Of a DNA stretch of 64,000 nt, positions 8,591-17,627 are shown in pieces; position 1 is the stretch's first letter; the number at the start of each line of letters is the position of its first letter. A model generated the notes under the pieces. That model searched no databases. It had not been told where the DNA came from and saw only the letters and a list, made by a program, of their open reading frames with translations. Source of the DNA: Candidatus Colwellia aromaticivorans (lineage in GTDB: Bacteria; Pseudomonadota; Gammaproteobacteria; Enterobacterales; Alteromonadaceae); NCBI RefSeq assembly GCF_003333305.1, contig NZ_QOLD01000069.1:1-64000 (forward strand), given 5' to 3'. The translations under genes were made by a program, and so were the position numbers.

Positions 8591-9505
8591 ATGACACATA
8601 ATAGCAAAGACAGTAAATTATTCGATGGCATTATCATTTTTACCCAAGTGGTGAAATGCGGTAGCTTTTTTAAGGCTGCTGAGGTGACTGGGCATTCTAA
8701 TTCGTATATCAGTAAAACAATTAACAAGCTCGAAGCCCGACTAGCCGTTCGCTTGCTAAACCGTACTACGCGTTCGCTTAGTTTAACGCCTGAAGGTAAA
8801 GTCTATTTTGAACAATGTCAGCAACTGGTATTAGATGCTGAGGATGCTTTAGGCTTACTAAACCAAAGCCATGTTCAGCCAAAAGGGGTATTAAAAATAA
8901 GTTGTCCCGTTGCTTTTGCTCAAGGCTATTTACAAGATTTTTTATCAAAATATTTACAATGCTATCCAGAGGTTGAACTACAGCTTGATTTAAATGATCG
9001 TCGTGTTGATCTTATTCAAGGGGGCTTTGATTTAGTGATCAGGGCGACAGATCAATTGGAAGAATCTAGCTTAGTCTGTCGAAAAATATATAGTTGTAAA
9101 AGCTATACCGTAGCGTCTCGTGATTATTTACAGCGCTTTGGTAGGCCGACTAAACCAGCGCAACTGTCTGAACACCAATGCCTTTGTTACAGCAATTTAA
9201 AAACACCTAAACGTTGGCATTATGTTGACCCTAGTGGCCATGATATCCAAGTCGATGTTTCGGCTAAATTACTCTGTAATAGTGCGCAAATGGAATTGGC
9301 TATGGTAAAAGCTGGGCATGGGATTTGTCGTTTGCCAGAGTTTGCTATGGAGCAGGAGCTTAAAGATAAGTCGTTAGAAATACTTTTTAGTGATTATCCT
9401 GCACCTATTATCAACGTTTATGCTATTTATCCTAGTCGACAGCATTTATCACCGAAAGTTAGGTGTTTTATTGATTTAATGGTTGAGCATATGCCCGTGT
9501 GTTAA
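8591..9505 (+). CDS. LysR-family transcriptional regulator
   Basis: A 304-residue LysR protein. The winged helix-turn-helix lies at about residues 14-73 (VVKCGSFFKAAEVTGHSNSYISKTINKLE, then LLNRTTRSLSLTPEG), followed by a substrate-binding domain that starts near SCPVAFAQGYL. It is of the CrgA/AaeR-like subgroup that often controls a divergent oxidoreductase, here the FMN reductase. The Shine-Dalgarno sequence before the ATG is weak. Its 3' end overlaps the convergent DUF2982 gene by 30 bases. The inducer is unknown. Confidence 0.9.
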   Translation: MTHNSKDSKLFDGIIIFTQVVKCGSFFKAAEVTGHSNSYISKTINKLEARLAVRLLNRTTRSLSLTPEGKVYFEQCQQLVLDAEDALGLLNQSHVQPKGVLKISCPVAFAQGYLQDFLSKYLQCYPEVELQLDLNDRRVDLIQGGFDLVIRATDQLEESSLVCRKIYSCKSYTVASRDYLQRFGRPTKPAQLSEHQCLCYSNLKTPKRWHYVDPSGHDIQVDVSAKLLCNSAQMELAMVKAGHGICRLPEFAMEQELKDKSLEILFSDYPAPIINVYAIYPSRQHLSPKVRCFIDLMVEHMPVC

Positions 9506-10186
9506 GTCTTTATCATAATGTTGTGATGCATTCTGGCACTGTCTTAATAGTTGATGGAAGTCATTTAGTTCTCTATCCATACTCGTTTCAGGAAGATACA
9601 AGTGGTAGCCTAGTGCTGAGTGTAAGCTTTGACAGTGATGCAAAAATGCGGCTATTGGCCCTGAAATGTTCAAACCAGATTGCACCGTAAATGGCGTAAA
9701 ATTAATTTGAATTTGTTCTAATGATAAGAGTTGCTGTACATAAGCAAACTTGAGTAAAGGTTGTTGTTCATGTATCAGCCTGTTAGCTAATCTAGGTGAT
9801 ATTTGTTGCGCTAGTGACTCTAAATTAACTAAACGAATACCGATGTAAGGTAAGTCAATAGGGGTGATTCCGCATACTTCTCGAATAGGCTTTATTGCTT
9901 GAATTTGTTGCCAATAAAGTTGCCAGCTACCGTATATATGCATATATTCTAATTTTTTTGGTGTTATATGATAACTAAATTGTGGTTGTAAATACTTTGT
10001 CACTCCAGTAATCATCACGACTAAAGCCACTAAAAAAACAAACATTAATACTAATCTCAATGATTGCCAATAATACTGGCTAACTAATAAGGTTAACAAT
10101 AATAGTATGAAGCCAACTAACAGCAAAAATATCGCATGATGGCTGGCTTGCGCTTTAATATTAATACTAGGTAATTGTGTTGTCAT
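9476..10186 (-). CDS. DUF2982 membrane protein
   Basis: A 236-residue protein with two N-terminal transmembrane helices (about 16-37 and 44-62), followed by a soluble domain with ITPKKLEYMHIYGSWQLYW and PIDLPYIGIRLVNLE. This layout matches the uncharacterised DUF2982 family found in Alteromonadales. The soluble part should face the cytoplasm if both helices span, giving an N-in/C-in topology. Function is unknown. The gene is monocistronic and convergent with the LysR gene, with a 30-base overlap. The next 235 bases upstream hold no recognisable gene. Confidence 0.75.
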   Translation of the reverse strand: MTTQLPSINIKAQASHHAIFLLLVGFILLLLTLLVSQYYWQSLRLVLMFVFLVALVVMITGVTKYLQPQFSYHITPKKLEYMHIYGSWQLYWQQIQAIKPIREVCGITPIDLPYIGIRLVNLESLAQQISPRLANRLIHEQQPLLKFAYVQQLLSLEQIQINFTPFTVQSGLNISGPIAAFLHHCQSLHSALGYHLYLPETSMDRELNDFHQLLRQCQNASQHYDKDLTHGHMLNH

Positions 10187-10421
10187 GATGATATCACTTG
10201 CTATAGCGCATTTTATAAATTAGCTAATCAGTCAACTTACCTGTTAAGTATAAACGTTTTTTAGGTGATTTGTGACTACGTATTATATTTGAGGTTACCA
10301 ATCACCAATCAAATTGAATGTTAATATGATCACTTTTGCTACAGACTGTGTAATAACCAAATTTACTGGCCGCCTTAAGTATCATCCTGCTGTCATGTGG
10401 TGAATAATGGTATGGGGATAG

Positions 10422-11557
10422 TTATGTAGCAAGTCGTGCAACGGGATCTATATTAATTTTTAGAATTAAGTCTACTTGACGATGTGTTCCCGTTTTTTCA
10501 AAAATATATTTAAGATACCAACGAGCGGTTTCATAACTTATTCTCATCTCAAAAGCTGCACCTTTTAACTCGAACCATCAACTAAATACTTGGTTAATCG
10601 TGTCTCACAAAGGCTTAAATTGTAACTCTGTTGTAAATATTGCATATTTATTGGATTTTCAGCTGCGCTTTCCCTAATAATTAGGAGAACTACAGGTAGA
10701 TCAAATTGTAATTGTAGTCTCGGCATAGCCGGCATTAATATTAACAAGAGGTTTTCATATTCAGGTAGGTTAAGACGTAGTGGGATCTCTTTATTAAGTA
10801 CTGCGTTAATCATGGTTTGTTTTAATTCGGCATTAAATTTTTTTCTAAAACTCGAGTTTTTCGCGGTAAATTTCCCTTGTTGTATTGATAGAAAAGGATT
10901 TTTTTCTATACTATTTGATGCACTTTGGTTTATTTCCAATACATTTTTATCACTATCTAATATTAAAATACCGTGTCCCATATTTGACAATAGGTGCTCA
11001 GCATTTTGCATTCGATAATTTGTTCGTTCAAAAACGTTAGAGAGCTGTACCGCTTTGTTGATATGTTTTGAAAATGCGCCCAGTGCTTGTAATTCTTGTA
11101 GGGTGTATAAGCCTTGTTGAGCTGAGCGTAACAAGGTGAAGTGCAGTGTATTATGACCATCAGCGATTAACATACCGCCAGCTGCATGTGAAAAATTCTG
11201 CGGTTTCATCCATTCATTATTAAATGTTGTGCGGCAATAGAAATTTTCATCTTGGCGGCGAGCATTGAAAATTTGCTCTGTGAACATAACGCCCGCTATT
11301 AATTCTGAGTGATCCGTAAAGGTTGGGTTAATGTGCCCGTAATAATCCCCATAACTTTTTAAATAGCCTTCCTTTAACCCCAAAAAAGCGATTGATTTAA
11401 CTTGTTTAGTGTAGGGATTTTGGCTAAATAGTCCTGCTCTTTCGGATTGAAAATAATCACAGACACCTTGCAACGCAACATCCCAATGTTGTGGATCAAT
11501 AGAAGCTTGGTAGATTGATACGATAGCATCATTGTATTTGTCAAAGTCGATTAAATT
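10422..11557 (-). pseudogene. LuxR-type regulator, frameshifted
   Basis: The main frame (TTG start at 11473 to stop at 10565) encodes a PAS/GAF-like sensor half ending SLCETRLTKYLVDGSS. The missing helix-turn-helix follows in another frame, from about 10560 to a TAA at 10422-10424. It reads LKGAAFEMRISYETARWYL, then IFEKTGTHRQVDLIL, a standard LuxR-type DNA-binding domain. A single-base indel near 10565 explains the break. The 5' end is also damaged: the frame continues upstream as DFDKYNDAIVSIYQASIDP with no usable start before a TGA at 11558-11560. Both ends are therefore broken and a functional regulator is unlikely, unless the shift is a sequencing error. Confidence 0.75.
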
Positions 11558-11715
11558 TCAAGCCGTTATGAAATTGTTCTTTGGGTATAGCTAGCCCGCT
11601 AAAAGGTAGCAAATTTTGTTAAGAAAACCTCCACCCAATTGGGGGGAGGTTAAATTACTTATATTAGCTAAACTCAGAAGTGGTAATAAAACTAATTATA
11701 AGAAGGAATTTCTCG

Positions 11716-12897
11716 ATGAATATAAATAACTCTAAAAAACAACTATGTAGGAATATTTTATCAGTGTTTATTGCGGTGCTTTTATTAATGGGCTGTGGTG
11801 GTTCTTCAGATGAGTCAGCAATAAAAACAGGTGTTTTTCTAGACAGTGCAGTTATCAATATTGGCTATAGAACAGAAACGTTAGAAGGAATTACAAATTC
11901 AGCAGGGCAGTATCAGTATTTAGCAGGGGAGACAGTCACATTCTTTATTGGTGATCTTGTATTTCCTACTATAAACGCTAGTCCTATTGTAACGCCTTTT
12001 GATTTAGCCAATACGGAAGATATAACAAATAATATGGTTGTTAATATTATTCGATTACTGCAATCTCTCGACCAAAATGGCGATTCAAGTGATGGTATTA
12101 GTATTACCGAACTGGCAAAATCATCAGCAGTGCCTTCAATTGATTTTACGCAAACGGTTGAGGATTTTTCATCGTCATCAGATGTACTTACTTTACTTGC
12201 CAATGCGGGACAAGATACAACTATTTTAATATTAATAACCATTGAAGAAGCAACCGAACATTTTAAAAATTCACTAGGATTGACGAATAATTTAATTGCA
12301 TTAACGACAGCAGAGCTTGTTGGTAGTTCATTTGAAGTTTATTTTGATCAAGCTGAGGGTTCACTTATTTATCATTTTTCGTCTGATGGTGCGTGTAGTG
12401 TAGCTGATTTCGATGGTGAATTTGATTGTACCTGGGAAGTTAATTCCTCAGGACAATTAATTGTAACAACTGAAGATTTTGAAGATACTTATACCGTAAC
12501 GTCAGGTAATTCAACATTAGGCACATTAAGTATTCATATTGATGATATTGAAGAAGGTATATTAAATGAAACAGGTAAAATAACAAAAGTAGGAGAAAAT
12601 ATATTTACTCATAAAGCCGTATCTGGTGGGGACTTTAGGATCAATTTTAATCCATCAGGTTTTCTTGCTTATCATTTTTCACCCGACGGTACTGGTATTG
12701 TTCAAGATTTTGATGGTCAATTTGATTGTACTTGGGCGATAAATTCATTAGGTGCGTTGGTGGTAACAACTGAGTTTTTTGTAGACACCTACGTCTTAAC
12801 GGGAGGTATACCTTCGTCTGGCACATTAAATATTCATATTGTTGATGAAGAAGAGGGTATATTAGATGAAACAGGTACTATATCGCTTCATCGTTGA
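11716..12897 (+). CDS. Lipoprotein with two tandem beta-rich repeats
   Basis: A 393-residue putative lipoprotein. AAGGAA upstream selects the ATG at 11716 over one at 11680. The signal peptide ends in the lipobox LLMGC, followed by GGSSDES, so it is probably acylated and anchored to the membrane. The N-terminal domain includes a Dx(D/N)G-like stretch (QNGDSSDG). The C-terminal half is a duplication of about 90 residues; each unit carries YHFS.DG...DFDG.FDCTW, then TLxIHI..EEGIL.ETG. I recognise no enzymatic motif and function is unknown. It is not obviously linked to its neighbours. Confidence 0.8.
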   Translation: MNINNSKKQLCRNILSVFIAVLLLMGCGGSSDESAIKTGVFLDSAVINIGYRTETLEGITNSAGQYQYLAGETVTFFIGDLVFPTINASPIVTPFDLANTEDITNNMVVNIIRLLQSLDQNGDSSDGISITELAKSSAVPSIDFTQTVEDFSSSSDVLTLLANAGQDTTILILITIEEATEHFKNSLGLTNNLIALTTAELVGSSFEVYFDQAEGSLIYHFSSDGACSVADFDGEFDCTWEVNSSGQLIVTTEDFEDTYTVTSGNSTLGTLSIHIDDIEEGILNETGKITKVGENIFTHKAVSGGDFRINFNPSGFLAYHFSPDGTGIVQDFDGQFDCTWAINSLGALVVTTEFFVDTYVLTGGIPSSGTLNIHIVDEEEGILDETGTISLHR

Positions 12898-13259
12898 TAT
12901 GGCCGATTTTGTGGTAAAAATATAAAATACATTATTGTTGGTAAAGGTTTGAAATAACATGAAACTATTATTTTAACCTTTATTATTATGTTTTCTCAAA
13001 TTGAACTTCATTAAAATTGTACTCAACGTTACCACGAAGATATTAAGCCTAATGTCTTTTAGCGAGGAACGGAAGCTTTGATATTACCACTCCTAGCTTC
13101 CGCTCTCTAGCGCCCAAAGTGATCCAAAACATTGTTCACTGAATCTCAGATATTATGATTGAAAGGCTGTTTTTCATAAAAATTAATCTATGGTCAATGA
13201 GACCAACCTCAATAATGAGGCGTAGTCACAAGTCAATAACTTTGTTATAGAAGCAAACT
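12898..13259. other. Intergenic gap with one inverted repeat
   Basis: No gene or RNA is recognised. The only structure noticed is a perfect 8-base inverted repeat, CGGAAGCT at 13070-13077 and AGCTTCCG at 13095-13102. It has no T-run, so it is a weak terminator candidate between the convergent lipoprotein and AEC transporter genes. Confidence 0.4.
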
Positions 13260-14231
13260 TTACAGTAGTAAACTCAACCATAAAGGAATGGTTATTGTGC
13301 TCAGTAAGGTGCTTACTACTACAGTACCCGCTACGGTTTGCTGATGTTGTTGATGAGTTAAAGCAATTAAATAAGCATTTACCGCCGTAGGGCAGGCACT
13401 TAATATGACCAATACTGTAATGGTGAGTGGTTGAAGACTGAAAATATAATGCGTTGTTATATAAACTAAAATGGGTAATAAAATTAATTTACTAACACAA
13501 GCTATGCTTATGAACGTTAACTCTTTGCGTACGTGATAAAAGGTTAATGATCCCCCTAAAGTAAATAATGCTAACGTAATCGCGGGTTTCCCGATTAACG
13601 TTAAACTTTCTTGTAAAAAATCAGGTAAAGATATTCCTAATATATTAACCAATAAGCCTGTCAGTATGCTGATAATGAGCGGGTTATTTAACGTGTGCTT
13701 AATAAAACCAAGCCAATAGAAGTATTTGTTTTTGTTTTTTTCTTTATTAGTATTCTTTGCTGCTAATACAGCGGTTAAAGTAAATAACATTGCGCTATGC
13801 ATGGTGACTATAAGAAAAACAATGATGATCACTTGTTCACCAATAACGGCTAATAATACAGGTAAGCCAACAATGACGTTATTTGAATAGCTAGCGCTTA
13901 AAGCAAAAACTGCAGAAGCAGCGCTATTTTTATGAGAAGACTGTTCGGTTTTTTTATTGACTTTATGCCCATAAAAATAATAATTTATTAGCCAAGCAAT
14001 TAAGTAGCAAATTAATACAGGCAGATAAAATGCAGCGAATAATTGTGGACTGACATCACTGCTAAAATCAGCTTTTGCCATTTGATAAAACAAAAAAGCA
14101 GGAATGCTAATCGAGAAAGTAAACTTGCTTAATGTGTTAAGTTGCTCACGGCTTAGCCAACGACTTTTTGTACAGATAAACCCGAGCAGACCCACTAAAA
14201 TTAGTGGTGATATGATAGCAATGATATTCAT
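13260..14231 (-). CDS. AEC-family transporter (auxin efflux carrier-like)
   Basis: A 323-residue inner-membrane protein with about ten hydrophobic segments in two halves joined by a charged loop (TNKEKNKNKYFYW). The start, PLILVGLLGFICTKSRWLS, and the SYSNNVIVGLPVLLAVIGE motif are typical of AEC carriers related to malonate and other organic-acid transporters. The substrate is unknown. It lies 27 bases downstream of ruvX on the same strand and may be transcribed from the upstream genes. The stretch IVFLIVTMHSAMLFTLTAV is strongly hydrophobic, as expected. Confidence 0.85.
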   Translation of the reverse strand: MNIIAIISPLILVGLLGFICTKSRWLSREQLNTLSKFTFSISIPAFLFYQMAKADFSSDVSPQLFAAFYLPVLICYLIAWLINYYFYGHKVNKKTEQSSHKNSAASAVFALSASYSNNVIVGLPVLLAVIGEQVIIIVFLIVTMHSAMLFTLTAVLAAKNTNKEKNKNKYFYWLGFIKHTLNNPLIISILTGLLVNILGISLPDFLQESLTLIGKPAITLALFTLGGSLTFYHVRKELTFISIACVSKLILLPILVYITTHYIFSLQPLTITVLVILSACPTAVNAYLIALTHQQHQQTVAGTVVVSTLLSTITIPLWLSLLL

Positions 14232-14258
14232 AATGAATACACCGAAACTCTTTTTTTA

Positions 14259-14702
14259 TTAGCCGTAGCTTTGTTCAAAAAAACTTTCAATAATTAATCG
14301 AGCTGATTCGGCATCGATATTATCTTTTGTTAAATTTTTATAACCGCCACGAGAAAATAACTGCTCTTTCGCATCGGCAGTCGTTAGCCTTTCATCTTGA
14401 AATTCAACTTTTATTCCAAAACGACCAGCGATACGTTGGCCAAATTTCTTCGCATCTAAGGTTATTTGTTGCTCACTACCATCCATATTAAGCGGTAGGC
14501 CAACAACAATAAAATCAGGTTGCCATTCTTTTAAATAACTCGCTAATGAATCCCAGTTTGGAATGCCATCGTTGGCTTTAATTGAACCTATAGGGGAAGC
14601 GGATCCAGTAATTTCTTGACCAACTGCTACACCAATATATTTTTTACCAAAGTCAAAGCCGATAACGGTGCGTTGACCAATAGGGCTGTTTTTTTTTGCC
14701 AC
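14259..14702 (-). CDS. ruvX: Holliday junction resolvase-like RuvX/YqgF
   Basis: A 147-residue RNase H-fold nuclease. The first acidic residue is in [14 protein letters not shown], the middle motif is [13 protein letters not shown] and the last acidic pair is in [12 protein letters not shown]. The family is linked to Holliday junction resolution and to processing of 16S rRNA 5' ends in E. coli. The order gshB-yqgE-yqgF matches enterobacteria. The length is normal. Confidence 0.93.
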   Translation of the reverse strand: MAKKNSPIGQRTVIGFDFGKKYIGVAVGQEITGSASPIGSIKANDGIPNWDSLASYLKEWQPDFIVVGLPLNMDGSEQQITLDAKKFGQRIAGRFGIKVEFQDERLTTADAKEQLFSRGGYKNLTKDNIDAESARLIIESFFEQSYG

Positions 14703-14788
14703 TGTATTTACCTAAATGTTTATCGGTTGCTAATCATTCGTTACTCAACCGTACTTCGCTACTCGTAAGTTATAACTAACGACTGTTG

Positions 14789-15412
14789 TTATGCATGGCC
14801 AATATCCGAAGATAAATGCGCAATATCAATACCCAGCTTTTCAGTCGCCTTTTGCCAGCGTTGTTCAATTGGGGTATTAAATAAAATATCACTATCGGCA
14901 TCAATGGTTAGCCAAGAGTTAGCTTGTAATTCGGTTTCCAATTGACCCGGCCCCCAACCAGCATAACCTAAGGTGACTACAAACTGTTCCGGTGCTTTTT
15001 TTGTGCCTAATGCGAGCAAAATATCTTTAGAGGTGGTGATCATGATGTCATCACTGAGCGCTAAAGAACTATTCCAACCAGATTGAGTTCGATGCAACAC
15101 AAAACCACGGTTTTGGGAAATAGGGCCACCAGAAAGTACCAGTTGCTCTAAGCTATGATCTAAGCCGATGTTCTCCACTGATGCAGGCTTCTCTTCAGGT
15201 TCAAGTGTGGCTTTGTTTTCACTTGCCTGTTCATTATCATTTTCTTCAATTTGTTTTAATAAATCATGCAAGGTGATATTAACAGGCATGTTAATAATCA
15301 AACCCATGGCGCCTTCATCATTGTGCTCACAAATATAGGTGACGGTTTTGTTAAAATAGTCATTACCTAGTGAAGGCATGGCAATTAAAAATTGATTTTC
15401 TAAACTATCCAT
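14789..15412 (-). CDS. YqgE/AlgH family protein
   Basis: A 207-residue member of the YqgE/AlgH (UPF0301) family. Two conserved segments are visible: LENQFLIAMPSLGNDYFNKTV at the start and GYAGWGPGQLETELQANSW near the end. The start is placed at 15412 rather than 15439 because GAGGTAG precedes that ATG and the protein then begins like its relatives. It is somewhat longer than the usual 185-190 residues because of an acidic insertion near residues 70-90 (EENDNEQASENKATLEPEE). The role is poorly defined. It sits between gshB and ruvX as in E. coli. Confidence 0.92.
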   Translation of the reverse strand: MDSLENQFLIAMPSLGNDYFNKTVTYICEHNDEGAMGLIINMPVNITLHDLLKQIEENDNEQASENKATLEPEEKPASVENIGLDHSLEQLVLSGGPISQNRGFVLHRTQSGWNSSLALSDDIMITTSKDILLALGTKKAPEQFVVTLGYAGWGPGQLETELQANSWLTIDADSDILFNTPIEQRWQKATEKLGIDIAHLSSDIGHA

Positions 15413-15495
15413 TTCTACCTCTATTAAAGCCAATATCACAAAGTTAGTGAAACTGGTATAACGCTAACTGCCAAGGGTATTCTGATCGGAACTCA

Positions 15496-16461
15496 CTATT
15501 TTTTTCTAATGTTTTCTTCAATAGCATCCATCAATTTACCACTAATATTAATAGGGTAAGCGGCTTCTATTTCTCGTATACAGGTTGGACTAGTAACATT
15601 TATCTCAGTCACTTTATCGCCAATAACATCTAAACCGACAAAATATAATCCACGCTTCTTCAGCTCAGGGGCGATGGTTTCAGCAATGAGTTTATCACTT
15701 GGGCTTAATGGCCTAGCAACGCCTCGACCACCGGCAGCTAAATTACCCCGGGTTTCTCCTTGTGCTGGAATGCGTGCTAAGCAGTATGGCATCGGCTCAC
15801 CATTTACAATTAAAATACGTTTATCGCCATCAACAATTTCCGGCATATACTCTTGTACCATGGCGTATTGTTGACCATGGTTAGTTAATGTTTCAATGAT
15901 AACACCCACGTTGGCATCATCTTCTTTAATACGAAATATTGATGAGCCGCCCATGCCATCAAGTGGTTTGATGATAATGTCTTTAAGCTCTTGATGAAAA
16001 GTACGAATTTGTTTGTCATTTCGTGTGACTAACGTGCGAGGCGTTAAGTCAGCAAACCAAGCGGTAAATAGTTTTTCATTACAGTCTCGCAAGCTTTGTG
16101 GTTTGTTAACGATTAATGTACCTTCTATTTCAGCGCGCTCAAGCATGTAGGTTGCATAAATATATTCGGTGTCAAAAGGTGGATCTTTACGCATTAAAAT
16201 AGCGTCAAGCTCACTTAACGCGATATCTTGTTGATCCGATAATTCATACCAATGGTTAGCATCATCAAATACTTTTACCTTTTGTGTACTTGCTCTCGCT
16301 TGATCTTGATCAAGATATAAATCCTGCATCTCCATGTAATAAATTTCATAACCACGCTTTTGGGCTTCAAGCATCATTGCCATGGAAGAGTCTTTAACTA
16401 CTTTAACCTCAGAAATAGGATCCATTACGATACCGAGTTTTATTTTTTCAGATTGTGCCAT
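15496..16461 (-). CDS. gshB: Glutathione synthetase
   Basis: GshB joins gamma-glutamylcysteine and glycine with ATP to make glutathione in the cytosol. The 321-residue protein has an N-terminal GIVMDPISEVKVVKDSSMAM, the ATP-grasp loop IKPLDGMGGSSIFRI, and a C-terminal metal/ATP block VIGDKVTEINVTSPTC, all characteristic. The length equals the family norm. It is 25 bases downstream of rsmE on the same strand, so they are likely co-transcribed, as in E. coli. A fragment of a family 2 repeat end (GTGAAACTGGTATA) lies just downstream near 15447-15460. Confidence 0.96.
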   Translation of the reverse strand: MAQSEKIKLGIVMDPISEVKVVKDSSMAMMLEAQKRGYEIYYMEMQDLYLDQDQARASTQKVKVFDDANHWYELSDQQDIALSELDAILMRKDPPFDTEYIYATYMLERAEIEGTLIVNKPQSLRDCNEKLFTAWFADLTPRTLVTRNDKQIRTFHQELKDIIIKPLDGMGGSSIFRIKEDDANVGVIIETLTNHGQQYAMVQEYMPEIVDGDKRILIVNGEPMPYCLARIPAQGETRGNLAAGGRGVARPLSPSDKLIAETIAPELKKRGLYFVGLDVIGDKVTEINVTSPTCIREIEAAYPINISGKLMDAIEENIRKK

Positions 16462-16486
16462 TGTTATTTTCTATCCTATCTGTATA

Positions 16487-17248
16487 TTATTTTAAATCGC
16501 CAAAGCGACATTGCAGCGCGGTAATTGCGGTAAGCGCGGCTGTTTCTGTTCTTAATACCCTTGGACCAAGTAATATATCTTGAAAATCAGCTTGGTTTGC
16601 TTGGCTTATTTCCTCATCCGTTAACCCGCCTTCTGGGCCGATTAATAATCTAACGCTAAGTTCGCTGGCTGGTTTATCCATTGGTAATGACATTATGGAA
16701 TGTTCAGCTTTAGGATGTAAATTAAGCTTTAAAGCGGTTGTTTGCTCATTAATCCAGTCTTGTAACGGCATAGGCTCAGCAACCAAAGGAACAACACATC
16801 GGCCACTTTGTTCACAAGCACTGATCACTATTTTTTGCCATTGTTCTCGTTTTTTAGCGAAACGTTCGCTTGATAGTTTTACCCCACAACGCTCAGTAAA
16901 TAATGGCGTGATTTTATTGACCCCAAGTTCAACTGATTTTTGTAAGGTAAAGTCCATACGGTCGCCACGTGAAATACCCTGACCTAAATGAATATTCAAT
17001 GGTGATTCGTTATTCACCGATTCCTCGCTGATTATTTCAACACTAGCCTGTTTCTTTTTAACATCGACTAATTTGGCAGTATATTGAAATGCTTCATTAC
17101 CATTAGGCTTGTTGCCATTAAATAAGGTAACTATATCGCCTTCATTTAAACGTAAAACTCTCACCATATGACCAAAGGCATCATCAGATAATTTCACCGT
17201 GCTATTTACAATAAAATCTGTACTTTGATAAATTCGTGTTTTGGACAT
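16487..17248 (-). CDS. rsmE: 16S rRNA m3U1498 methyltransferase
   Basis: RsmE methylates N3 of U1498 in 16S rRNA using S-adenosylmethionine. The 253-residue protein has an N-terminal PUA-like domain (HMVRVLRLNEGDIVTLFNG) and a C-terminal SPOUT knot with LLIGPEGGLTDEEI and LGPRVLRTETAALTA, which binds SAM. The length is normal. metK, which makes the SAM donor, lies next upstream, though 379 bases containing a repeat and the metK terminator separate them. Confidence 0.95.
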   Translation of the reverse strand: MSKTRIYQSTDFIVNSTVKLSDDAFGHMVRVLRLNEGDIVTLFNGNKPNGNEAFQYTAKLVDVKKKQASVEIISEESVNNESPLNIHLGQGISRGDRMDFTLQKSVELGVNKITPLFTERCGVKLSSERFAKKREQWQKIVISACEQSGRCVVPLVAEPMPLQDWINEQTTALKLNLHPKAEHSIMSLPMDKPASELSVRLLIGPEGGLTDEEISQANQADFQDILLGPRVLRTETAALTAITALQCRFGDLK

Positions 17249-17329
17249 AGTGTGGCAAGGCTTACTTTATTCGTCATAAGATAGATACAAGATAGGGGTT
17301 AAGGGGTTAAAAAACAATGGGGAGGCTTA

Positions 17330-17578
17330 ACTATATTTTTTCTTATAAATGAAAAAACCAGCAAAAATGCTATTCACCTATCGTCACTCCCGAGGTCTTT
17401 AAATCGGGAGTCTAGAGTTTTAAACACTGAGATTCCAGCTTCAGCTTTGTAGTTCCAGACCAAAGCTAAGTACCTACGTCCTGTAGGCAAAGACATAACT
17501 GGAATGACGGGAATACTAGGTATGGTGAATAGACTGCACTATTTTTTGTTTATAAATGAAAAAAACAGCAAAAATGCT
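17330..17578. repeat. Duplicated metK terminator flanking a third repeat family
   Basis: A sequence of about 42 bases (TATAAATGAAAAAA...CAGCAAAAATGCT) occurs at 17330-17371 and again at 17538-17578. Between them lies a 166-base element with partly inverted ends: CTATTCACC on the left, GGTGAATAG on the right. Inside are CGTCACTCCCGAGGT and GGAATGACGGGAAT. A block at 17450-17475 (AGTTCCAGAC then CTAAGTACCTAC) is shared with the element copy at 59545. The left terminator copy has lost the right arm of its hairpin. Confidence 0.7.
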
Positions 17579-17587
17579 GGTTTTTAG
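17559..17587 (-). terminator. metK rho-independent terminator
   Basis: Read on the minus strand, CAGCA-TTTT-TGCTG forms the stem core, with an A-run before it and seven T residues after. It lies 40 bases past the metK stop codon. Confidence 0.75.
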
Positions 17588-17627
17588 GTAATGATAAATG
17601 TGAACACTCTTTTGTTTACCGTTAGCT

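Noticed and set aside
11626-11651. GC-rich hairpin AACCTCC...GGAGGTT as a terminator
   Set aside because: It lies between divergent genes, where no transcript should end; it has a T-run only in the leftward direction and may be a leftover.
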